Shown in pieces: positions 31,186 through 39,476 of a stretch of DNA of 41,579 nucleotides. The stretch is from an uncultured Clostridia bacterium. Lineage in GTDB: Bacteria; Bacillota; Clostridia; Oscillospirales; QAMX01. The translations under genes and the position numbers were made by a program. Below the pieces are notes generated by a model. The model was not told the origin of the DNA, searched no databases, and worked only from the letters and a program-made list of their open reading frames with translations. Each line of letters begins with the position of its first letter. Within the stretch, counting starts at the first letter, position 1. The stretch lies in NCBI GenBank assembly GCA_944376195.1, contig CALWBW010000020.1:1-41579 (forward strand), read 5' to 3'.

Positions 31186-31646
31186 ACGCCACCCTGTTCC
31201 ACGTACCGTGCCATTTTTTCCGACACGCCGTTGTCATTTCCAATGATCAGCACTACAGTATCCCCATAACGTTTTAAAAATGCATGATCAATTCTCTGTA
31301 CTTCTTCCGGCTGATAATCCTCGTAGGATTCCCGCTGATCCTGCACGTGCTGCTCCAAAAGAGAGACCAAATCCGACGCCGAATCATCATCAATCGCCTG
31401 CATAACACAAACTTCCTCGGCGGTTGCTCCGCTTCCGGCAAAAACACGCGCATCCACATCTTCTTCCACATTATAACGCCATCTTATCACATCACGATCC
31501 AGTTCTTCAAGTGTATCTTCAAAAATTACCGTATTCATGATATATTCCGTGCATGAATCAAGATCTAAATCCAGATTTTCCTGAGTACATCCGGATGCAA
31601 AGCAAAGCAGGAAAAGCAATAACGCCGGAAATATTTTTTGTCTCAT
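31182..31646 (-). CDS. DUF4358-type lipoprotein
   Basis: A 154-residue lipoprotein with signal peptide MRQKIFPALLLFLLCFA and lipobox ASGC (Cys20). The mature domain fits DUF4358: a short acidic segment, RWRYNVEEDVDARVFAGSGATAEEVCVM, a helix with SLLEQHVQDQRESYEDYQPEEV, and a strand VVLIIGNDNG. The family is common near ECF or SGNH genes in Clostridia but has no known function. The ATG lies directly after the SGNH stop and is preceded by GGAGG. Its stop overlaps the sigma factor start. Confidence 0.8.
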   Translation of the reverse strand: MRQKIFPALLLFLLCFASGCTQENLDLDLDSCTEYIMNTVIFEDTLEELDRDVIRWRYNVEEDVDARVFAGSGATAEEVCVMQAIDDDSASDLVSLLEQHVQDQRESYEDYQPEEVQRIDHAFLKRYGDTVVLIIGNDNGVSEKMARYVEQGGV

Positions 31647-32558
31647 TTATTTTTCCTCCACTGTATGCGTTTTCAGATAATCCAGCCACGTCTCACAGCT
31701 TTCTCGATTTAAATGAACGCCGTCAAATGCGCTATCGGCAGGAAGCGCGCCGTTTTCATCACACACGGCTTCCGCGACATTGACATAGTATGCCTGCTTA
31801 TCTTCACACATCTTCTGCAAAAGTTGATTCAACGTCTGAATATTTTCATTGTTATATATGGCGTCATGTTCAGATTTTTCGCTGGTAACAGGAAGAATAG
31901 ACTGTACATAAATAACAACACCCGGCTGAATTTCGCGGAGGGCATCAATAATTTTCCCATACTGCTCAATAAAGGAGGCATAATTGGTCCAACCCAACTC
32001 ATTGATTCCCAGCATAATATAGGCCTTGGAAAAAGCTTGCGCATTTTGAACAGCTTCCATTATGGTGACCTTTTCTCCCTTCTGCGAGATTACAGGATCC
32101 GTAAACACAGAAATAACGCTGGCGCCACGCGCCGTATAAGCCCGGATATTCCCCAATCCGGAATAAAGCGCGAATCCTTCCGTCCTGGAATTCCCAATAA
32201 AAATTGCATCGTCAAAATACGTATTTTCCACCGCTGTGCGCTCCGGCACCGGTTCGGAAAAACAATATGATTCCTCTGTTTCCGAAGTTTCAGTGGTTTC
32301 TTTTACCCGGCCTGCCCCGGTTTCAACACAATTTTGAAAATCTCCCTGTTTTTCTAAATTTTCGTTCAAATCCGCATGATCCTTCAAAACGGTTTTCGGT
32401 ATCACGGTATAGGAAGCTTGTACCATCTCTCCGGCACTTTTGGCGCTTAACTGCGACAGATAACGTGTTGCAGAAAAGAATCCCGCAAATGTCAACGTCA
32501 ATGCAAGTAAAAATCCCAATTTTCTTCTCCGGCGCACTTTCTTTTGTATTCTTGTCAT
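31647..32558 (-). CDS. Membrane-anchored SGNH/GDSL hydrolase
   Basis: A 303-residue protein with an N-terminal signal-anchor (KLGFLLALTLTFAGFFSATRYL), a Thr/Glu-rich linker and an extracellular SGNH domain. Block I is DDAIFIGNSRTEGF (Ser nucleophile), block II contains ARGAS, block III is IMLGINELGW (Asn) and block V is FDGVHLN (Asp and His). SGNH enzymes of this kind remove or transfer acyl groups, for example acetyl groups on cell-wall or exopolysaccharide sugars. It is first in the operon with DUF4358, sigma and anti-sigma genes, and GGAGGG lies before the ATG. A link to wall O-acetylation and lysozyme resistance is inference. Confidence 0.85.
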   Translation of the reverse strand: MTRIQKKVRRRRKLGFLLALTLTFAGFFSATRYLSQLSAKSAGEMVQASYTVIPKTVLKDHADLNENLEKQGDFQNCVETGAGRVKETTETSETEESYCFSEPVPERTAVENTYFDDAIFIGNSRTEGFALYSGLGNIRAYTARGASVISVFTDPVISQKGEKVTIMEAVQNAQAFSKAYIMLGINELGWTNYASFIEQYGKIIDALREIQPGVVIYVQSILPVTSEKSEHDAIYNNENIQTLNQLLQKMCEDKQAYYVNVAEAVCDENGALPADSAFDGVHLNRESCETWLDYLKTHTVEEK

Positions 32559-32611
32559 TTTGATCCCTCCAAAGCTGTTCTAACCTTTAGATGCAGCGGA
32601 TTTCGAAAAAG

Positions 32612-32623
32612 TTTACCGGTAAA
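32612..32623. promoter_or_regulatory. Palindrome upstream of the SGNH-sigma operon
   Basis: TTTACCGGTAAA is a perfect 12-base palindrome 54 bases before the SGNH start codon. On the minus strand TAAAC then, 17 bases on, CATCTA could be an ECF-type promoter, but that match is weak. Confidence 0.3.
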
Positions 32624-32655
32624 AAAATTTTTTCGACATAAGTTTTAAAGAAAAC

Positions 32656-32692
32656 AAAAAAGCATCGCGGCCGAAAAACCGCGATGCTTTTT
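32656..32692 (-). terminator. Terminator of pheST
   Basis: GCATCGCGG pairs with CCGCGATGC around CCGAAAAA. On the minus strand the hairpin is followed by six T. T's on the other side make it potentially bidirectional. Confidence 0.88.
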
Positions 32693-32722
32693 CGTAAAAC
32701 CAAATTATTAACTTCCCATTCC

Positions 32723-35122
32723 TTATGCACGCAGTTCCGCACCGGTACGGGAGGAAAGCAACTGCAAAATACGCTTCATGGCCGCTTCCGCATCTTCGTC
32801 TGTAAGACTGCGCGTGCGGTCGCGCAATGTAAACGTATAGGCCAGACTCTTCTTCCCGGCGCCAAGCTGTGCGCCACGATAAACGTCAAACAGACGGACC
32901 TCTTCCACCAATTTTCCTGCGCCTTCGCGGATACAGGCCTCAATTTCCGCTGCCGTCACTTCTTCCTTGCACACAACAGCAATGTCTCGGCTGATTGCCG
33001 GGAACTTTGCCAAAGGTTCGTACTCCACAAGACCGCCGCGATTTTCATAAAGCGCTTCCACTTCGAGCTCCATCGCATAAATTTCTCCGGAGACATTAAA
33101 GTTTTCCGTCACTTTCGGATGCACCTGTCCAAATACGCCGACAAGCTCATCGCCGCAATAAACCTCCGCACAGCGGCCGGGATGATAAGAAGGATTTTCG
33201 TGTGTTGCCCGGAAAGTCAGATTTTGAATGCGCAAGCCCTCAGCCAACGTCTCAATCGCGCCCTTGATATCGTAGAAATCCACATTGCCATACGCCGCCG
33301 CAGAAAGGATCTTCCGCTCACGGGGCAATTTTTCTCCCTCTACCGGCGTATACACACTGCCCAAATCATAGAGCCGCAGCGCACTGTTTTTCATGTTGAA
33401 ATTTCGCGCCGCCACTTCCAGAATCGAAGGCAACATCACCGTGCGCATCAGGCTCATATCCTCCGAAAGCGGATTTCGAATCACCACTCCGTTCCGCAAC
33501 GGACTATCCTGCGGAAGCCGAATACGGTCAAGCGCCTTTTGGCCGCTTAATGAGAATGTCTGTGCCTCGCTGTAACCCATCGCATAAAAAATGGTTCGAA
33601 TCTTATCATCAAACGCAATGCGCGGCATTGGAATGTAGCGCGTTGCTCCGCCAAAGAGCGTTGTGGGAATATTATCATATCCATAGAATCTTGCCACTTC
33701 CTCTGCAATATCGGCAAATTGCTCGACATCCATACGCCAGGAAGGCACAATAATTTGTTCGCCATCCATCTGGAAGCCCAGAAGATCAAACCAGTGCAGC
33801 ATATCTTCTTTCGGGATATCAATGCCGATAAAACGGTTGATCCGGTCCGGCTCAAAGGGGATGACCGTAGGCCGATAGCCGGATTGGTCGATATCGATGA
33901 TTCCGTCACAGACCTCACCGGCGCCCAAAAGCTCTACCAGTTCGCAGGCACGTTCCAGAGCAGGCAGGGTGTTCTGCGGGTCCAAACCCTTCTCATAGCG
34001 GCCGGAACTTTCTGTCCGCATTCCCAAGCGGCGGGAAGTCAGACGAATCGACGTGCCATTAAAGTTTGCGGATTCAAATACAACCATTTTTGTGTTGTCC
34101 GTGATCTCACTGTTCGCGCCGCCCATGACGCCGGCAATGCCTACCGGTTTCTTTGCGTCGGCAATCACAAGCATATCGGCGTCCAATTTGCGTTCCTGAT
34201 CGTCCAACGTATTCATCGGCTCGCCTTCCCGTGCACGGCGAACCACAATTTCCGCGCCGTCCAGACAGGCATAATCAAAGCTGTGCATCGGCTGGCCGTA
34301 TTCCAGCATGACATAGTTTGTAATATCAACGATGTTATTGATTGGGCGCACACCGCAGGCACGCAAACGGTCACGCATCCACTTCGGCGACGGTGCAATT
34401 TTTACATTTTTTACAACACGTGCTGAATAACGCGGACAAAGCTTCGGCTCTTCCACGCGTACGCGCAGCCATTCTGCAATGCTGCCTGCTCCTCCGCGAA
34501 CCACTGGTGTTTCGGGCACATATTTTTTATCATAGGTTACGGCGCTTTCACGTGCCAACCCAATCATGGAAAGACAATCGGGACGGTTCGGCGTTATTTC
34601 AAAATCAACCACCCAATCGTCAAAGCCCAGCACTTTTCGAATGTCCCGTCCAGGGACTGCCTCTTTCAGTTCTTCCGCAGTCAGCGTATCTCCAAGAATC
34701 AAAATGCCGTCTTCATAGGCGCCCGGAACATCATGCTCCGTCAATCCCAATTCTTTATAGGAGCACAGCATTCCGTTGCTGACCAGTCCACGCAGTTTTC
34801 CCTTTTTAATATGCACATCACCCGGGAGCGTGGAATCATGAAGTGCAACAGGAACCAGATCTCCCGTCTTCACATTCTGCGCACCGGTGATAATTTGTAT
34901 ATTTTCGCCCGTTCCCACATCCATTTGACATACCCAGAGATGGTCGGAATCCGGATGGCGTTCCATACTGACTACACAGCCAACCACTACATTTTCAATT
35001 TCCTCGCCCAGATACGTCAGCGTTTCCACTTTCGAGCCGGACATTGTCATATCCGCAATATACTGCTTCGGATCATAATCATATGGAACCAGGCTTTTCA
35101 GCCAATTCATTGAAATTTTCAT
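32723..35122 (-). CDS. pheT: Phenylalanyl-tRNA synthetase beta subunit
   Basis: Charges tRNA-Phe together with PheS as an alpha2-beta2 enzyme. The 799-residue product has normal length. Domains in order: N-terminal MKISMNWLKSLVPYD, tRNA-binding/OB domain (about residues 40-150, HPDSDHLWVCQMDVG), editing region B3/B4 (about 210-380, with NNIVDITNYVMLEYGQPMH), B5 (about 400-475), the catalytic-like core, and the FDX-ACB domain at the end (KFPAISRDIAVV...KKSLAYTFTLRDRTRSLTDE). The start follows GGGAGG, 15 bases after pheS, in the same T-box-controlled transcript. Confidence 0.97.
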   Translation of the reverse strand: MKISMNWLKSLVPYDYDPKQYIADMTMSGSKVETLTYLGEEIENVVVGCVVSMERHPDSDHLWVCQMDVGTGENIQIITGAQNVKTGDLVPVALHDSTLPGDVHIKKGKLRGLVSNGMLCSYKELGLTEHDVPGAYEDGILILGDTLTAEELKEAVPGRDIRKVLGFDDWVVDFEITPNRPDCLSMIGLARESAVTYDKKYVPETPVVRGGAGSIAEWLRVRVEEPKLCPRYSARVVKNVKIAPSPKWMRDRLRACGVRPINNIVDITNYVMLEYGQPMHSFDYACLDGAEIVVRRAREGEPMNTLDDQERKLDADMLVIADAKKPVGIAGVMGGANSEITDNTKMVVFESANFNGTSIRLTSRRLGMRTESSGRYEKGLDPQNTLPALERACELVELLGAGEVCDGIIDIDQSGYRPTVIPFEPDRINRFIGIDIPKEDMLHWFDLLGFQMDGEQIIVPSWRMDVEQFADIAEEVARFYGYDNIPTTLFGGATRYIPMPRIAFDDKIRTIFYAMGYSEAQTFSLSGQKALDRIRLPQDSPLRNGVVIRNPLSEDMSLMRTVMLPSILEVAARNFNMKNSALRLYDLGSVYTPVEGEKLPRERKILSAAAYGNVDFYDIKGAIETLAEGLRIQNLTFRATHENPSYHPGRCAEVYCGDELVGVFGQVHPKVTENFNVSGEIYAMELEVEALYENRGGLVEYEPLAKFPAISRDIAVVCKEEVTAAEIEACIREGAGKLVEEVRLFDVYRGAQLGAGKKSLAYTFTLRDRTRSLTDEDAEAAMKRILQLLSSRTGAELRA

Positions 35123-35137
35123 CTCATTGCCCTCCCA

Positions 35138-36169
35138 TTAACCGTTGAACTGGCTTAAGAAGCGCAGGTCGTTATCGTAAAATTTCCGGATTTCATCAAT
35201 CTTATAGCGCAGCATGGCAATTCGTTCCACACCCATGCCAAACGCAAATCCGCTGTATACCTCAGGAGAAATACCGCAATCACGCAGCACGTTCGGATGC
35301 ACCATGCCGCAGCCCAGGATTTCAATCCAGCCTTCTCCCTTGCAAAGACGGCAGCCCTTACCGCCGCAGGCAAAACAAGATACATCCATTTCTGCGGAAG
35401 GCTCCGTAAACGGGAAGTGGTGCGGACGGAACCGCACACGCGTTTCTTCTCCAAAAATACTCTGGGCAAAGACCTCCAGATACCCCTTTAAATCGCTCAT
35501 CCGTACGCCTTTGTCAATCAAAAGTCCCTCAATTTGATGGAATAACGGGCTGTGCGTAGCGTCCAAATCATCGTTTCGGTAAACACGGCCCGGCGCAATC
35601 ACGCGAATCGGCGGTTCTTTTCCCTGCATCGTACGAACCTGAACAGATGAAGTCTGTGTACGCAGCACCACGTCATCCGTAATGTAAAAGGTATCCTGCG
35701 GATCCCGGGCAGGGTGATCTGCGGAAGTATTCAACGCATCAAAATTATAATACGCAAGCTCCACTTCCGGTCCCTCGACCGTCTGGAACCCCATGCTTTC
35801 AAACACCCGGCGAACGTCGGAAATTGTTGTGGTGAGCGGATGCCGGAATCCAGGTTTTGGCGCCTTGCCCGGCATGGTGACGTCGAGCGTCTCTGCTTTT
35901 AATTTTTCCTCCAAAGCAGCAGCACGTAATGCTTCAAAACGTTCTCCGAGCTTTTCCTCGATCTGTGCTCGGACTTCGTTTGCCAGCTGACCCATCACCG
36001 GACGTTCTTCTGCGCTCAATTTTCCCATGGTTTTTAAAATTGCCGTCAATGCACCTTTTTTCCCGGAATACCGAATGCGAACCGGCTCCAGTTCCTGTTC
36101 ATTGCCTGCCGCTTTAATCGCCTCAAGCGCTTCCTCGCGGATACGCTCAAGATCCTCTCTCATTCCCAT
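35138..36169 (-). CDS. pheS: Phenylalanyl-tRNA synthetase alpha subunit
   Basis: Catalytic subunit of PheRS, 343 residues. Class II motifs are present: FNTSADHPARD-type loop (DALNTSADHPARDPQDTFY), motif 2 VIAPGRVYRNDDLDATHSP followed by FHQIEG, and motif 3 FGMGVERIAMLRYKI. A four-Cys cluster (CFACGGKGCRLCKGEGW) is typical of many bacterial PheS proteins. I chose ATG at 36167-36169, preceded by AAGAGGTG at good spacing; an in-frame GTG three codons earlier overlaps that site. It is first in the pheST operon, right behind its T-box leader. Confidence 0.97.
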   Translation of the reverse strand: MGMREDLERIREEALEAIKAAGNEQELEPVRIRYSGKKGALTAILKTMGKLSAEERPVMGQLANEVRAQIEEKLGERFEALRAAALEEKLKAETLDVTMPGKAPKPGFRHPLTTTISDVRRVFESMGFQTVEGPEVELAYYNFDALNTSADHPARDPQDTFYITDDVVLRTQTSSVQVRTMQGKEPPIRVIAPGRVYRNDDLDATHSPLFHQIEGLLIDKGVRMSDLKGYLEVFAQSIFGEETRVRFRPHHFPFTEPSAEMDVSCFACGGKGCRLCKGEGWIEILGCGMVHPNVLRDCGISPEVYSGFAFGMGVERIAMLRYKIDEIRKFYDNDLRFLSQFNG

Positions 36170-36205
36170 TCTTGACACCTCTTTATCACATAATTACAAA
36201 CAAAA

Positions 36206-36520
36206 AACCCTTCGTCCGACATGCTTTACAAGCACATCGGGGACGAAGGGAAACTCTCCGCGGTACCACCCCGGTTTTTCCACCCAAAGGCGGAAACACT
36301 TATTCCTGCGCGGCAGTGAAAGCACCGGGCAGGGAGGCCTTAACGCAGCCCAAACGCCATCCGCTTACTGGTAAAGTTCGGCGGCGGGACTCACGGGGGA
36401 AATTTCGCACTGTGACACGGGAAATGCTTGCAGCCGGTGACATTTCCTCTCTGATCCATGTCTGATACAACGCTAGTTGGTCCAAAACAGACCACCCGAT
36501 CATCGTCTTTCTCAAGATTT
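36206..36520 (-). promoter_or_regulatory. T-box riboswitch leader of pheST (Phe specifier)
   Basis: On the minus strand: stem I helices GCGTTGT/ACAGTGC and GACATGG/CCGTGTC, distal AGAGAG and CGGCTGCAAG, T-box GGTGGTACCGCGG (36258-36270), and a terminator hairpin with arms CCCTTCGTCC and GGACGAAGGG plus six T (36203-36250). The specifier side reads GAAATTTCC; TTT or TTC (36399-36405) both mean Phe, matching the genes it controls. The exact register is not resolved. Confidence 0.93.
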
Positions 36521-36526
36521 CAGTTT

Positions 36527-36555
36527 ATTTTAACACAACAACTTCCTTTTTTCAA
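36527..36555 (-). promoter_or_regulatory. Promoter of the pheST T-box transcript
   Basis: Minus-strand TTGAAA (36550-36555), 17-base spacer and TAAAAT (36527-36532), just upstream of the leader. Confidence 0.7.
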
Positions 36556-36599
36556 CGGTTATTTTGCACAACGATCTTTTTTTCTATACCAGAGGCACG

Positions 36600-37280
36600 T
36601 TACTTCGCCACGTAGAAAAAACGATAATACGCTGCCACGGCCACAAGAGCCAATAGAAACAGTGCTACTAACGCCACAATGTGCCGTTTGGTCAGTTTCA
36701 AATCCGGCTGTTCGCCAACCGGCAGATTCAAGCGGCGCAAAATGGGAATCATGATCCCCATAAACATCATCAGCAGTACCGCTTCCAGCGGGAACAACAA
36801 TAAATTTTTCGCAATGCGAGGGATCAGATACACCATAATGGACTTTCCATACATCCAGGAAAGTGCCAGTGGTGTCAGAACAATATTCAGTATGGCGTTC
36901 ACTGTAAGCTTCGCGCTAAAAATACGCACCGGGCTAAGACGGGCACGATAGAAAAACAGTGCATAGAACAATGAGCCCAGCCCTTCAATGAAGGTGAACG
37001 GAAAAAAATAAGGGCCGCTGGGAAACAGCAGACATCCCAACAAATCGCATACGATTCCGGACAAAAAGCCCAAAACCGGACCATACACCATGCTGCCAAC
37101 CGCATTAACAAAGAAGCCTACCGTAATATATAGGCTCTCCCCTACCGGAATAGACAGGGATTTTAGCGCCACGCGCACTGCCACCAACAATGCCGTAAGC
37201 ACCAGCATCCGAGTGCTTTTCACCTCTTTGCAAGCTTCACGCCAGTACGCGTGAGTAAACGGGGTTTTATATGTATGCAT
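36600..37280 (-). CDS. folT: Folate-type ECF transporter S component
   Basis: A 226-residue membrane protein with about six hydrophobic segments, the substrate-binding (S) part of an energy-coupling factor transporter; it would share EcfA/EcfT with other S proteins. Family features: STRMLVLTALLVAVRVALKS at the start of helix 1, GFFVNAVGSMVYGPVLGFLSG, and CLLFPSGPYFFPFTFIEGL. This pattern is what I associate with the folate-family S components of Clostridia; another vitamin is possible. AGGAG precedes the ATG. It lies 33 bases after the NagZ-like gene, probably in the same transcript. No EcfA/T genes or THF riboswitch are seen here. Confidence 0.8.
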   Translation of the reverse strand: MHTYKTPFTHAYWREACKEVKSTRMLVLTALLVAVRVALKSLSIPVGESLYITVGFFVNAVGSMVYGPVLGFLSGIVCDLLGCLLFPSGPYFFPFTFIEGLGSLFYALFFYRARLSPVRIFSAKLTVNAILNIVLTPLALSWMYGKSIMVYLIPRIAKNLLLFPLEAVLLMMFMGIMIPILRRLNLPVGEQPDLKLTKRHIVALVALFLLALVAVAAYYRFFYVAK

Positions 37281-37313
37281 ATCTCTACTCCTGTTCCACG
37301 CCGGCCGGCGTCA

Positions 37314-38549
37314 TTATACGGGGATTAATCCCAAGTCTATTTTCCAAGTTAAAATCCGCTTGACGGATGCATCAATCTGCTCCGCTGAAATGCGGCCTTC
37401 CTCAATCGCTGCCAGAATTGCATGGATACTGCCTTCATAATCCGACGTCAGCAGCAAATCGTTTCCCGCCAATACTGCCTGAACAGCCGCCGACGCCCCA
37501 TCCGTATATGCCTGTATTCCCTGCATATCCAAGTCATCGGTCAATACCACGACGTTATCTCCCAATGTTTCCCGCAGAATCTCATGAACAGCCGGGGACA
37601 GCGAAGCAGGCAATTCTGCATCAAACGCCTCTACAATATTGTGACACACCATAACGGCACGCGCACCACTTTCCACTCCCGCTTGAAACGGCAAAAAATC
37701 CGAGCTCGTAAAATCTTCCGCAGCGCGATGATCCACTACAATGCCCTCATGCGTATCCGCACAGTTTCCATAACCAGGAAAATGTTTCAGTACACTGCCG
37801 ATTCCTTCTTCACACATCGTCATGACGACTTGTGAAATATAAGTAGATACGGTTTCCGCATCGTCTCCAAAACTACGGTCATAAATGAAATCGTCTTGAT
37901 TGGCGGAAATGTCACACACCGGCGCCAAATTTACATTGATCCCCAATGAGAGCAATAATTGCGATTTTTCCTGTGCATCTGCTATCAAAAGCGCGTCTCC
38001 GCCTTCTGCGAGAAGCTCCCGCGGAGACGCAAAAGGTTTTTCCCGAAGATTTGGATTAGAACTGACGCGCACCACGGTACCGCCTTCTTCATCCACGCCA
38101 ATCAGCAGCGGAATTTTTGCATTCCGTTGCAGGTCTTCCACCATGCCACGCACTTCCTCTGCCGTTAATCCGGAGAAATGAGAAGCAAAGAAAATGTAAC
38201 CACCCAGCGCATACTCCGATAAAATCTCCGCCCCACCTGATGATGGGCAACTGACAAACAGCATTTGCGCTACACGTTCTTCCAAAGACATATCAGACAG
38301 AAGCGTCTCAAGCACTTCGTCCTTCGGATCCAGTTCAACCGGGGGAGGTTCCGATTCCTCGTCCCTTGTCGCAGGAATCACAGTGTACCCAAGATTTTCT
38401 TCATTCTCCGTCGTTTCTTCCTCTACGCCATCCTCAATCGGCGCAGCTGATGAAACATCCGCCCCGTCATCGGCAGGCAATATTCCACAGCCACAGAGGA
38501 ACACGATACACAACAGAGCAAGCGCCAATTTCATACAAACTGATTTCAT
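37314..38549 (-). CDS. NagZ-like family 3 beta-N-acetylhexosaminidase lipoprotein
   Basis: A 411-residue GH3 enzyme releasing N-acetylglucosamine from muropeptides or other GlcNAc glycosides. The signal peptide is MKSVCMKLALALLCIVF with lipobox LCGC, followed by an acidic linker to about residue 70. The catalytic domain has LLIGVDEEGGTVVR, the NagZ loop KHFPGYGNCADTHEG with its catalytic His, and the nucleophile Asp in VLTDDLDMQGI. Only the first GH3 domain is present, as in NagZ. Secretion as a lipoprotein suggests action on wall fragments outside the membrane. Promoter at 38629-38657; folT follows. Confidence 0.88.
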   Translation of the reverse strand: MKSVCMKLALALLCIVFLCGCGILPADDGADVSSAAPIEDGVEEETTENEENLGYTVIPATRDEESEPPPVELDPKDEVLETLLSDMSLEERVAQMLFVSCPSSGGAEILSEYALGGYIFFASHFSGLTAEEVRGMVEDLQRNAKIPLLIGVDEEGGTVVRVSSNPNLREKPFASPRELLAEGGDALLIADAQEKSQLLLSLGINVNLAPVCDISANQDDFIYDRSFGDDAETVSTYISQVVMTMCEEGIGSVLKHFPGYGNCADTHEGIVVDHRAAEDFTSSDFLPFQAGVESGARAVMVCHNIVEAFDAELPASLSPAVHEILRETLGDNVVVLTDDLDMQGIQAYTDGASAAVQAVLAGNDLLLTSDYEGSIHAILAAIEEGRISAEQIDASVKRILTWKIDLGLIPV

Positions 38550-38628
38550 AGGACATCCTCAACTATTTCAAAAGGCACGCCTCTTTTGCAAGGTTTCCGC
38601 TTTTCGACAAAAAGCGCCGCCAAATATT

Positions 38629-38657
38629 ATTGTACCACACTTGTAAATACCCTGCAA
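38629..38657 (-). promoter_or_regulatory. Promoter of the NagZ-like / folT transcript
   Basis: Minus-strand TTGCAG (38652-38657), 17-base spacer and TACAAT (38629-38634). The -35 box overlaps the T-tract of the preceding terminator. Confidence 0.6.
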
Positions 38658-38705
38658 AAAAGCCCTTCGCGCAGACGAAGTTCTACGTCTTTGCGGAGGG
38701 CTTTT
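38656..38705 (-). terminator. Terminator of the trpS-tagO-hypothetical transcript
   Basis: AAAAGCCCT...CAGACG pairs with CGTCT...AGGGCTTTT. The stem is long with a few internal mismatches; the minus-strand 3' side ends in a T-run. Confidence 0.85.
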
Positions 38706-38709
38706 AATT

Positions 38710-39456
38710 TTAAGATGGCGGGACAATCAATTCGCCGGCAGACGTATCCGCAGAATATTCCAACATGGACATGGAATAGACCAGTTCCCCTTGCGTATAA
38801 GTTTCCGCATGCACCAATAGTCCCAAATCATCGGAAACATAATACCGATTTGTGTAATTGAGAAGGGGGTCATACGACTCTACATAAATGCAGGAATAAC
38901 CTTCCCATTCTCGATAATCGGCAACGGTAATCGTCTGCATATCCAATTCCAAAATATCTTCATAAGTAGGAATTCCGGCAATCATGTCCGCAGTTGCTTC
39001 CGTCGCCAGGCTGACCGTGCGGTCATCACCCTCATACCAATAAACGGTGACGCCATCCCGCGCCAAAGCACAGAGCGTTCGCCCTGTCAAGCTATCCAGC
39101 GTCTGTGTAACGCAAGCATCTTCCAAAACCCATTGCCGCGTACTCATTACCCGGCTTTCCTCCTGGTAAGAAACAACGTTTTCCACATAAATTGCATACG
39201 TCTGAGGCCGTTCCAGGGTCTTTATCACATTTTGCACATTCTGAGCAGTGACCTTGGCACGTTGTGCGTCGTCTCCAGGTTCTTTCGGACGCTGTTTTTC
39301 GTCGCTACTGTCTCCAACTTCCGACTCATCCGGCAACGTGATGCTCACTTCATGATGATTGGGATTTAATGTGGTCAACAAAAGGAACACCAACACCACA
39401 CCCATTACCAAAACAACAAGTACTGCCGCCAGCCACTCAACCTTCCACTTTTTCAT
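38710..39456 (-). CDS. Membrane-anchored extracytoplasmic protein of unknown function
   Basis: A 248-residue protein with an N-terminal membrane anchor (WLAAVLVVLVMGVVLVFLLL), a polar linker with SDEKQRPKEPGDDA, and a beta-rich outer domain of about 170 residues. The succession of strands (TYAIYVENVVSYQEES, QWVLEDACVTQTL, VTVYWYEGDDRTVSL, YSCIYVESYDPLLNYTNRYYVSDDLGLLVHAETY) suggests a LolA/RseB-like open barrel, which is a guess. The ATG at 39456 is preceded by AGGTG; it lies 21 bases after the glycosyltransferase gene and before a terminator, so it may act in the same envelope process. Confidence 0.65.
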   Translation of the reverse strand: MKKWKVEWLAAVLVVLVMGVVLVFLLLTTLNPNHHEVSITLPDESEVGDSSDEKQRPKEPGDDAQRAKVTAQNVQNVIKTLERPQTYAIYVENVVSYQEESRVMSTRQWVLEDACVTQTLDSLTGRTLCALARDGVTVYWYEGDDRTVSLATEATADMIAGIPTYEDILELDMQTITVADYREWEGYSCIYVESYDPLLNYTNRYYVSDDLGLLVHAETYTQGELVYSMSMLEYSADTSAGELIVPPS

Positions 39457-39476
39457 GTGCGTCACCTATGCAACGG

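Noticed and set aside
32684-33550. 288-codon frame on the plus strand
   Set aside because: Antisense shadow of pheT; the product is rich in His/Arg/Cys as expected from a reversed coding strand.
33719-34426. 235-codon frame on the plus strand
   Set aside because: Also an antisense shadow of pheT, with no start signal.
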